Source: Gracilimonas sp.
GTDB taxonomy: Bacteria; Bacteroidota; Rhodothermia; Balneolales; Balneolaceae
Length of the DNA stretch: 64,000 bases
NCBI GenBank assembly: GCA_022450045.1
Contig: JAKURD010000007.1
Span: 57,202-121,201, forward strand
Direction of reading: 5' to 3'
Below, one piece after another: positions 42,031 to 50,110 of this stretch. The notes beneath the pieces were generated by a model. That model had not been told where the DNA came from. It was given only the letters and a program-made list of their open reading frames with translations, and did no database searches. The translations under genes were made by a program, and so were the position numbers. Position 1 is the first letter of the stretch; every line of letters starts with the position of its first letter.

Positions 42031-45000
42031 ATGACCGGAATAAAAATCTCATCCAAAATCATCCTGGGAACTTTTAAGTTTGCTGCAGCCATTATTATTG
42101 GTTCATTATGCTTGGAAGTTCAGGCACAACAAATAGCTCAACCCGGTCAATACGACCAACTCAAGTACCGGCACATCGGACCTGATGGAAACAGGACGAT
42201 TGCTGTAATTGGTGTTCCCGGTGATCCTTCAACAATATTAGTTGGAGCAGCCTCCGGAGGTATTTGGAAGACCACCGATTACGGAACTAACTGGAAACCT
42301 GTATTTGAATCCCAAAGTGCTTCATCGGTTTCTGCTTTGGGCGTTTCACAATCAGCACCTAATGAAATGTGGGCAGGTACGGGAGAAACATTTTTAATTC
42401 GCCCGGCTCATGCAATGGGAGATGGTATCTATAAATCCACTGATTATGGAGATAACTGGCAGAAAATGGGCCTCGATAAAACAGGTCGGATCGGACAAGT
42501 CAGAGTAAATCCACAAGATTCTGATATTGTCTATGCTTGTGCTTTGGGCCATTCCTTTGGCCCTCAAAAAGAAAGAGGTGTTTATCGAACTATCGATGGA
42601 GGAGAAAATTGGGAGTTGGTACTTCATGTCAATGAAGATACCGGATGTGCAGATATGGACATTGATCCCAATGATCCAAATACGGTATTTGCAGCATTTT
42701 GGCAATTGCAGATCGATACCTGGAAACTTAACAGCGGTGGGCCTCACAGTGGTGTTTATCGTTCAAAAGATGGTGGAGATACCTGGGAAAAACTATCAGG
42801 TGTAGGAAAAGGTTTACCCGGATCTGAAGATCACCATGTAGGTAAGGTTTCTGTTCGTGTTGCTCCAAGCAACTCCCAAAGAGTATATGTACTTACAGAA
42901 GAAAGCAGTCCCGGTTTTTACAAATCTGATGATGGAGGCGATAACTGGGAACTGGTTACACGAAATCACACCATCAACGAACGGGCTCCTTATTACACTC
43001 GCTTTGATGTTGATCCTGAAGATCAGGAACGGATATATTTTGCCTCGGTTCGGTTCAGTATGTCCAGAAATGGAGGAAAGACATTAGTGGACAATGCTCC
43101 GCGTGGTGGAGGAGACAATCATGATATCTGGATTGATCCTACCAATCCAAAACGATTTATGGTGGCGCACGATGGCGGACTTGGAGTAACCCTTAACCAT
43201 GGCCGCACTTTTGATCAACATACATTACCAATAGCCCAGATGTACCATGTTCATGTGGATAACGAAATTCCATACAATGTATATGGAAACCGGCAGGACG
43301 GATACTCTTACAAAGCCCCAAGTAACAGCCGTATGGGATATATACCATTAGGCTTATGGGAAGCAGTTGGAGGGTGTGAAAGTGGTTTTTCTATTCCTGA
43401 TACCGTAGACGGATATACTGTATGGTCGGGATGTTATGACGGTGGCCTTGAAATCTATGATGAACGAAATAAACATTCCCGTAATGTTCGGGTATGGCCT
43501 GAAGCTGCTTACGGTTGGGCTCCAAAAGATTTAAAATTTCGCTGGCACTGGACTTTTCCAATCTATATATCTCCACACGACAATAATAAGGTTTATGTAG
43601 GAAGCCAATATGTGCATGTGACCAATAATCGTGGCCGAAGCTGGGATGTTATTAGCCCTGATTTAACACAAAACTTGGAGAGCCATCAGGAAAGCTCCGG
43701 TGGAGTAGCAACCGATAACCTGATGACATTTGACGGAAACACCCTTTTTGCTATTGCAGAATCTGAATTGGAGAATGGCCTTATTTGGACAGGAAGTAAT
43801 GACGGCTTAATACACCTTACAAGAGATGGCGGTGAGAACTGGATAAACGTGAGCGACAATATTAGTGATTTTCCCGAGTGGGGAACCATTGCTAATATCG
43901 AACCCTCAAAATATGATGCCGGAACTGCTTACATCAGTGTTGACGCTCATCAGCAAGCTGATTTTGATCCCTATATCTATAAAACAGAAAACTACGGACG
44001 GAGTTGGGAAAAAATAAGTGCCGGAATTCCTAAATCTGTTCATAGTTATGTGCATGTGGTTCGGGAAGACCCCAAAAAGCCGGGCGTACTATATGCCGGT
44101 ACTGACAATCAGGTTTATTTTTCACCCAATGATGGGGAAGACTGGCTTTCGTTAAGAAACAATATGCCCTCTGCACCGGTCTACTGGCTGACTGTTCAAG
44201 ATCATTTTGATGACCTGGTAATTGGTACTTACGGCCGTGGGTTTTGGATCATGGATGATATAAATCCAATCAGAAACCTTACTACGGATGTAATGAACGA
44301 TAACCTGCATTTATTTGCCCTGAGACCCGCCTATCGTTTCTACAGTATTCAGGGTATAAAAACCGATGGACGCAGCCACATTCGTGGAGAAAATCCTCCT
44401 TATGGGGCATCTATAAATTATTTTGTAAAAAATGATGCAAGTGAACTCGCTAAGATTGAGATTTTTGACCGCAATGGAGATTTGGTGCGAACCTTATCAG
44501 GTAACGCTGAAAATGGCATCAACAGAGTTTGGTGGGATTTAAGTCATGAGCCTTCAATTACTCCGAAACTACGGGTAGCTCCGCCAAATATGCCATGGGT
44601 ACCAATTCGTCAGGAAGGCTGGCGGCCTTTGGTAACTTGGGATTTAGATCTTTGGAGAGGACAACTGGGCCCAAGAGTGATACCGGGTATATTTACAGTT
44701 AAAGTTACGGTAGGTGAACACGAGATGACCCGGGAACTGGAAGTTCGCAAAGACCCAACCTCAGTTGGTACCGTTGAAGAAATTGAACAACAAGTAGCAT
44801 TTGGAATTGAGTTACGAGATCAGCTGAATGAAGTAGTAGTCCTGATAAATGAAATTGAATGGATCCGCAAAGAGTTTGAAGATCTTATGGAGCGACTCAA
44901 GGAGACAAGAGATGAGACTCAGGTTGCTGCTATTATTAATAAAGCCAGTGAACTTAATGACCGTGTCACAATGATTGAAAGCAATCTCTATGATATCCAT

Positions 45001-45255
45001 CTGACCGGTGCCCGAGAAGATGCCTTCCGAAATCCAATGAAACTGTATGGACGAATAAGTGCGTTAGGTAGCGATATTATGTACAACGGTGCTGATTTTG
45101 CCCCCACCCAACAGCAGGTAGAAGTGTTTGATAAAATTCAAGATCAATTCGAAATGACGAAAGAAGCTTACAACACGTTTGTTGAAGAACGCTTAATTCC
45201 ATTTTATCAGGAAATAGGGCGCGGACAGGGCGAAGTGGAATTTATTGAACAGTAA
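42031..45255 (+). CDS. secreted BNR/sortilin-like beta-propeller protein
   Basis: A 1074-residue exported protein (signal peptide to about residue 33, LEVQAQQ). It has at least eight Asp-box motifs of the type S/T-x-D-x-G-x-x-W: TTDYGTNW, STDYGDNW, TIDGGENW, SKDGGDTW, SDDGGDNW, TRDGGENW, TENYGRSW and SPNDGEDW. Together they suggest a ten-bladed VPS10/sortilin-like or double propeller over residues 35-750. A beta domain and a helical C-terminal domain (about 900-1074) follow. Proteins like this are annotated as glycosyl hydrolases, but sialidase catalytic residues are not evident. Binding of peptides or proteins fits both sortilin folds and this locus. The next gene starts 56 bp on. Confidence 0.85.
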   Translation: MTGIKISSKIILGTFKFAAAIIIGSLCLEVQAQQIAQPGQYDQLKYRHIGPDGNRTIAVIGVPGDPSTILVGAASGGIWKTTDYGTNWKPVFESQSASSVSALGVSQSAPNEMWAGTGETFLIRPAHAMGDGIYKSTDYGDNWQKMGLDKTGRIGQVRVNPQDSDIVYACALGHSFGPQKERGVYRTIDGGENWELVLHVNEDTGCADMDIDPNDPNTVFAAFWQLQIDTWKLNSGGPHSGVYRSKDGGDTWEKLSGVGKGLPGSEDHHVGKVSVRVAPSNSQRVYVLTEESSPGFYKSDDGGDNWELVTRNHTINERAPYYTRFDVDPEDQERIYFASVRFSMSRNGGKTLVDNAPRGGGDNHDIWIDPTNPKRFMVAHDGGLGVTLNHGRTFDQHTLPIAQMYHVHVDNEIPYNVYGNRQDGYSYKAPSNSRMGYIPLGLWEAVGGCESGFSIPDTVDGYTVWSGCYDGGLEIYDERNKHSRNVRVWPEAAYGWAPKDLKFRWHWTFPIYISPHDNNKVYVGSQYVHVTNNRGRSWDVISPDLTQNLESHQESSGGVATDNLMTFDGNTLFAIAESELENGLIWTGSNDGLIHLTRDGGENWINVSDNISDFPEWGTIANIEPSKYDAGTAYISVDAHQQADFDPYIYKTENYGRSWEKISAGIPKSVHSYVHVVREDPKKPGVLYAGTDNQVYFSPNDGEDWLSLRNNMPSAPVYWLTVQDHFDDLVIGTYGRGFWIMDDINPIRNLTTDVMNDNLHLFALRPAYRFYSIQGIKTDGRSHIRGENPPYGASINYFVKNDASELAKIEIFDRNGDLVRTLSGNAENGINRVWWDLSHEPSITPKLRVAPPNMPWVPIRQEGWRPLVTWDLDLWRGQLGPRVIPGIFTVKVTVGEHEMTRELEVRKDPTSVGTVEEIEQQVAFGIELRDQLNEVVVLINEIEWIRKEFEDLMERLKETRDETQVAAIINKASELNDRVTMIESNLYDIHLTGAREDAFRNPMKLYGRISALGSDIMYNGADFAPTQQQVEVFDKIQDQFEMTKEAYNTFVEERLIPFYQEIGRGQGEVEFIEQ

Positions 45256-45310
45256 TAAGTAAGTGAATTTCAATTATCAACTTTATTTCAAAACGAATAA
45301 AATTTCTCTT

Positions 45311-48238
45311 ATGTCATTTTTTATAAAAATTCCGATGGCAGTAATATCGCCCATACTTTTTGCCTTTTTGCTCATATCGTGCAATTCTGATGTAAATAAA
45401 TACGCTGATGATGTGAATTCAGTGCTGGATAAGCTCGAGGAAGAGCGGTCCATGACACTGGAAGAACTTGAAACTGAAGTAACCCCGCAAAATATTGAGA
45501 AGCTTATTGAGCTGGGATTATGGAGCCAAGCAGAACAATATATTACCAATGCAGATGCAGAAAATGATGAAATCAGGCTTGCTGAAGCCAAATTACTGTT
45601 CAAAAAACATCGATACAGTGCCTCAGAAAACATTGTTAATACAATTTTAGAGAAAAATCCTGCTAATCGTGAAGCAAAATTGCTCAAGGCTGAATTGGAT
45701 ATTCAGGCTTGGAAATTGGATGAAGCAGATAACATAGGCGCAGCGCTTCTGGAAGAAAACACGAATGATGCCGAAGCCGGTTTAATTCGAGGAAAAGTGG
45801 CCTTGCTGAAGCGTGATTTTGAAGAGGCATTACGCTGGGCAGAGAATGTTCAGGACTGGGATCCACAATTTGATGGAGGTTATCTTTTGGAAGCCGAAGG
45901 TTTGTTCTGGGATCAGGATCCTGCTGCGGCAGAGCCTGCTTTGAAAAAGGCTCTGTCATTGAATCCATATAATCCTGACGCCCGGTTCAGCTATGGCTAT
46001 GCGGTATGGCGGAGAGTAGATGCTACACAACTGGATAATATGGCCGGCCAATGGAACATAGCCTTTGAGGTAAATCCACTTCATTATCTAACACACTGGC
46101 ATTTTGGAAATGGACATACCAATTTAACCTATGCGGATTATATCCATCCTTCCGACGAAGAAGTACGTGAAGAGCTTAACCGAGCGGAAGCACTCATTCC
46201 TGAAAACAGATTAGACGAGGCTATTCAAATAACACACGAGGTGGAAGCTGAATATCCTGAATCGGTGCTTCCGAAGATGATGCGAGGCTCAATCTATTAT
46301 ATGTATTATGATATGGATTGGGCTGCACGACTGGATTCTTCTCAAGCTGCCTTTGAGGATATCCTTGATAGAAAACAAAATTACGGGCCGGCACATAACG
46401 GATTAGCGGCAGTTATTAAGCAACGTCAGTTTGAGTATCTGGATGGATTTGAGCAGCTTGAACAAACCATTGCTGATACTGAGATTCCGGAAGACGGCGC
46501 AGTGTTTTATAATGTATTTAAGGATGCAAATTACTACCCGGGCGATCGTGTTAAAAAAATGATCTCACAACAGATTGGTCCTAGTGAGGCTTATCTTCCA
46601 ATGATCAATAAATTTGACTCCGATTTTGCTATTCCACCCCTTCATATCGATCTGGCTATAGCCATGGATCGAAGCTATTTCCGATTTGGCACTACCTTTG
46701 ATAACCGGCAATGGATGGACATCCGCGGAGTTGGAAGCGGTGCTACCGGCATTGAATATCTGGAAAGAGGAGCACACTGGGAGCGTAATGTGCTGGCCCA
46801 TGAATATGCCCACCTTTACCATGGACGTATTTTGACGGATGAGGAAAGCCGAAAAATTCGATCATTGTATCATACAGCTAAAGAGAGTAATACTACCCTG
46901 GATTATTATGCATCCAACAACGAAAGTGAATTTTTTGCTCAGGGTTACGCCGGATTTCTTTCGGAGAAGAAAGTACATCCATTGAATCATAAATCAATGA
47001 ATACCCGTGAATTCATTCGGAAAAAAGATCCGGACTACTATGAGTTTTTGGAATCACTCCTCCAAAAGCAAGAGCAATACCTTGCCGGCAACGAAGAAGT
47101 GCTGGCTGATAACTGGGCTCAAACGTATTTAACACTGGCAAACAGAGCTCGAGGGAGTAATAATTTAACTGAAGCCACTGCTTACCTTGATACCGCTCTG
47201 ACCTTCAGTAACGATTATATTCCTGCCTTACTCGAATATGCTGAAGTCAATGCAGAGAAAGGTGATTTCGAGGATGCCGAAGGAATGATCTCCAAGGCAA
47301 ATGATTTGGATTCCAATTATGCCCCGGTATTGATTACAAGGGCAAATGTTATCCATCAAAAAGCATTAGAAGGTATAATGACATTTGATGAAGCGATAGA
47401 GGAACAAAGAACACTCTTTGATAAAGCTGAGATGATGGAAGAAGATTTAGCTGAAGCAGCGAACCTCAACCGGCTTTCAAGAGAAAGATACCATAACTAT
47501 GGTTTCCTGAAAGAGGCCATTGATGTATCTGAAAGTTATGTTGCTGATGCCCCAATGGTTTCCACATACCTGCGCGACCGGAAAGAAGATGCAGAGGCCT
47601 TTGCTAAAAACCTTCGCAGTGTACTTGGTTATTCAAGTGAAGTGTCTGCCTTCTTTAAGGCCTTGCTGGATCAAAATCCGCAAAATTTTGGCTATCGGCT
47701 AATCTATGCGGATGTGTTAACCCGTCAAGCCCAGCTTGATGAAGCATTAGGTGTATTAGAAGAAGGCCAGCGTATTTTAGCATCAGCAGATAATGAATTA
47801 CCCAGTTATACATTGAGAATTGCTCACATCAATTTTGAAAATGGGGAAGAAAAAGCAGAAGAGGCCATTAGCGATATATCCGATAGCGATCTGGGAATGG
47901 ATGAGAAGTTTCTGCTCGCAGAACTTTATGCAAAGCTAGGCCAGATCGCCGAAGGCAATGAAGTACTGGATAGTATTTCAGAAATAAATTTACCCGTTAA
48001 TAATGCTGAGTATGAATTTGTACTCGGCAAACTGGTAGAAGCGGATGGGGACATCGAAAGTGCTGAAAACCACTATAATGAGGCATTAGCGCTGAATCCA
48101 TATCATCTGTCAGCCCGTGCAGCTCTAATTCAGCTAATGAATCAGCAGGATAACGAAGATGCTGCAGCAACCTTAATTGAAGAAGCTGAAGGTCTGCCTA
48201 TTCAGCTCGGTCCTGATTTTACCCGTCAGGTCAATTAA
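45311..48238 (+). CDS. TPR lipoprotein with HEYAH metallopeptidase motif
   Basis: From the ATG at 45311 the protein (975 residues) has a lipoprotein signal (MSFFIKIPMAVISPILFAFLLISC); a GTG at 45263 would add 16 residues ahead of it and is less likely. The N-terminal half and the C-terminal 400 residues are TPR-like helix pairs with repeated W/L/A-x-A patterns and NPYNPDARFSYGYAV- or NPYHLSARAALIQL-type junctions. In the middle lies a gluzincin-type zinc site: HEYAHLYHG, with the first His about 497 residues from this start, and a downstream Glu in NNESEFFAQGYAGF. It probably cleaves peptides at the outer membrane or periplasm. A strong terminator follows. Confidence 0.82.
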   Translation: MSFFIKIPMAVISPILFAFLLISCNSDVNKYADDVNSVLDKLEEERSMTLEELETEVTPQNIEKLIELGLWSQAEQYITNADAENDEIRLAEAKLLFKKHRYSASENIVNTILEKNPANREAKLLKAELDIQAWKLDEADNIGAALLEENTNDAEAGLIRGKVALLKRDFEEALRWAENVQDWDPQFDGGYLLEAEGLFWDQDPAAAEPALKKALSLNPYNPDARFSYGYAVWRRVDATQLDNMAGQWNIAFEVNPLHYLTHWHFGNGHTNLTYADYIHPSDEEVREELNRAEALIPENRLDEAIQITHEVEAEYPESVLPKMMRGSIYYMYYDMDWAARLDSSQAAFEDILDRKQNYGPAHNGLAAVIKQRQFEYLDGFEQLEQTIADTEIPEDGAVFYNVFKDANYYPGDRVKKMISQQIGPSEAYLPMINKFDSDFAIPPLHIDLAIAMDRSYFRFGTTFDNRQWMDIRGVGSGATGIEYLERGAHWERNVLAHEYAHLYHGRILTDEESRKIRSLYHTAKESNTTLDYYASNNESEFFAQGYAGFLSEKKVHPLNHKSMNTREFIRKKDPDYYEFLESLLQKQEQYLAGNEEVLADNWAQTYLTLANRARGSNNLTEATAYLDTALTFSNDYIPALLEYAEVNAEKGDFEDAEGMISKANDLDSNYAPVLITRANVIHQKALEGIMTFDEAIEEQRTLFDKAEMMEEDLAEAANLNRLSRERYHNYGFLKEAIDVSESYVADAPMVSTYLRDRKEDAEAFAKNLRSVLGYSSEVSAFFKALLDQNPQNFGYRLIYADVLTRQAQLDEALGVLEEGQRILASADNELPSYTLRIAHINFENGEEKAEEAISDISDSDLGMDEKFLLAELYAKLGQIAEGNEVLDSISEINLPVNNAEYEFVLGKLVEADGDIESAENHYNEALALNPYHLSARAALIQLMNQQDNEDAAATLIEEAEGLPIQLGPDFTRQVN

Positions 48239-48268
48239 ATAAAAGAGACCCTTTTTCTATACATTACC

Positions 48269-48309
48269 AAAGCCAAAGTGTTCATGTGAGCACTTTGGCT
48301 TTTCCTTTA
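48269..48309 (+). terminator. terminator after the TPR-metallopeptidase gene
   Basis: AAAGCCAAAGTG (48269-48280) pairs perfectly with CACTTTGGCTTT (48291-48302), 10-nt loop, then TTCCTTT. Its stem resembles that of the ssrA terminator. Confidence 0.85.
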
Positions 48310-48384
48310 AAGACAGGACTGCTTTTACTATAATTGAGCGCTGTTCAATGATTTGAATTTTCACCTATATAACAAGACAATTAA

Positions 48385-49701
48385 ATGAAGTTCTCACTAA
48401 GAATATTGATTCCGGTTTTAATGCTAATTGTGATCGGCTGCACTCCTCAAACCCCCAATGAAGAAAATGATGAATCTGAGATCTTTGTGGAAGAATCTTA
48501 TGTAAATGAGGTCGAAGAATTGGCTGAAAGCGCCAAAATTAAGGAAGCGATGGAATTCATCCGAAATATGGATGAGGAAACCGTACAAAATCAGATTGCG
48601 ATAACCGAAATTCCGGCCCCGCCATTTCAGGAAGAGGTTAGGGCTGAACGATATGCGGAGATGATGCAAGAATATGGGCTCGATCAGGTTGAAATAGATG
48701 AGGAAGGGAATGTGATAGGCAAGCGTCCCGGAACCGAGGGTGAGCAGACTATTGTGATCTCAGCACACCTGGACACGGTGTTCCCGGAAAGAACCAACGT
48801 AGAGGTTGAGGTTCGAAATGACACGCTCTTTGCTCCGGGCATCACTGATGATGCCCGTGGTCTGTCGGTACTTCTTGCATTGATAAATACTTTGGAAACC
48901 CTGGATATCCAAAGTGCTGATAATATCTGGTTCATGGGAACGGTGGGAGAAGAGGGCCTTGGAGACCTGAGAGGGGTAAAGCACCTTTTTGAGACGGAAG
49001 GCGATAAAATTGATGCCTTTATTTCCATTGACGGAAGCCGCGCATCACGGATCGTGAATAAAGCGTTGGGGTCACATCGGTACCGAGTCACATTTGAAGG
49101 CCCGGGCGGACATTCCTGGGGTGCGTTCGGGACTGCAAATCCGGCTCATGCTATGGGAAGGGCGATCACTTATTTTGAAGATAATGCTTCTCAGTTTGTT
49201 AAAACAGGCCCCAAAACAAGCTACAATATTGGAAGGATAGGGGGAGGAACATCCGTTAATTCTATTCCCTTCGAAAACTGGATGGAAATTGACATGCGTT
49301 CGGAAAGCCCTGACGCCCTGCAGCAGATAGATGGCATTATGCAGGATGCTATCCAAAAGGCACTTATCGAAGCAAACAGTATCAAAACCCAGGGACCTGA
49401 TCTGACGGTAGATATTGACATGATCGGGAATAGGCCATCAGGAGAAATCCCGGCTGACGTCCCTTTTGTTCAGCGGGCTTTGGCAGTTTCGAAGTATTTT
49501 GGGCAGGTACCCGAACTGACAAGATCTTCAACAGATGCCAATGTATCCATTTCAATGGGGATTCCATCCATGACCATTGGCGGAGGCGGAAACAGTGGCA
49601 GTTCTCACTCTCTGGATGAGTGGTGGTATAACGAAGACGGCTATAAAGGAGTACAGCGAGCATTTATAATCTTAATGGCGGAAACAGGGTTGGCAGAGTG
49701 A
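48385..49701 (+). CDS. M20-family metallopeptidase lipoprotein
   Basis: A 438-residue lipoprotein (LIVIGC lipobox near residue 19). The M20/M28-like zinc site is intact: VISAHLDTVFP (His, Asp), PGITDDARG (bridging Asp), GTVGEEGLGDL (general base Glu and ligand Glu), SIDGSRAS (Asp), and the C-terminal GNSGSSHSLDEWW (His). A dimerisation insert with FEGPGGHSWGAFG lies in the middle. The closest type is a peptidase T-like or carboxypeptidase G2-like exopeptidase acting on small peptides outside the cytoplasm. It is one base upstream of the RidA-family gene (TGA-T-ATG). Confidence 0.88.
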   Translation: MKFSLRILIPVLMLIVIGCTPQTPNEENDESEIFVEESYVNEVEELAESAKIKEAMEFIRNMDEETVQNQIAITEIPAPPFQEEVRAERYAEMMQEYGLDQVEIDEEGNVIGKRPGTEGEQTIVISAHLDTVFPERTNVEVEVRNDTLFAPGITDDARGLSVLLALINTLETLDIQSADNIWFMGTVGEEGLGDLRGVKHLFETEGDKIDAFISIDGSRASRIVNKALGSHRYRVTFEGPGGHSWGAFGTANPAHAMGRAITYFEDNASQFVKTGPKTSYNIGRIGGGTSVNSIPFENWMEIDMRSESPDALQQIDGIMQDAIQKALIEANSIKTQGPDLTVDIDMIGNRPSGEIPADVPFVQRALAVSKYFGQVPELTRSSTDANVSISMGIPSMTIGGGGNSGSSHSLDEWWYNEDGYKGVQRAFIILMAETGLAE

Positions 49702-49702
49702 T

Positions 49703-50089
49703 ATGAAAAGGCAGAACATTACCTCCGGAACAGAATGGGAAGTTAAAGTAGGGTACAGTCGCGCGGTGAAAGTCGGGAACCAAGTATTTGTATCAGGGAC
49801 TACAGCTGTTGATGAAGATGGTGTGATCGTTGGGAAAGGAAATGTATATCTTCAAACAAAACAATGTATCCTGAACATCGAAAAAGCACTGATAAAAGCC
49901 GGTGCTTCATTGAACGATGTAGTCCGAACCCGAACGTTTATTACAAATATTGACAAGTGGGAGGCTTTTGGAAAAGTTCATAAAGAATTTTTCGGAGCCA
50001 TTAAACCCGTTGCCACTTTAGTAGAAGTAAGCAAACTCATAGATCCGGATCTATTAGTTGAAATGGAAGTGGATGCAGTATTGGGATAG
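49703..50089 (+). CDS. RidA/YjgF-family protein lacking the catalytic arginine
   Basis: A 128-residue single-domain trimer-type protein with GNQVFVSGTTAVDEDG, NIEKALIKAGASLNDVVRTRTFI and LVEVSKLIDPDLLVEMEVDAV. In RidA the segment PARSCVEV supplies the Arg needed for enamine/imine deamination. Here it reads PVATLVEV, so Arg is replaced by Ala. The protein therefore belongs to the Arg-less Rid-like subfamilies, whose activity is not established. No signal peptide: cytoplasmic. Translationally coupled to the M20 gene, so perhaps related to amino-acid release or catabolism. The convergent receptor gene ends 21 bp downstream. Confidence 0.88.
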   Translation: MKRQNITSGTEWEVKVGYSRAVKVGNQVFVSGTTAVDEDGVIVGKGNVYLQTKQCILNIEKALIKAGASLNDVVRTRTFITNIDKWEAFGKVHKEFFGAIKPVATLVEVSKLIDPDLLVEMEVDAVLG

Positions 50090-50110
50090 TTTTAGTAGTG
50101 AGTCTTGCAC

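Noticed and set aside
42031-45255. Calling the propeller protein a sialidase or glycosyl hydrolase
   Set aside because: Asp boxes alone do not show catalysis; the arginine triad and nucleophile Tyr of sialidases are not evident, and the neighbours are peptidases.
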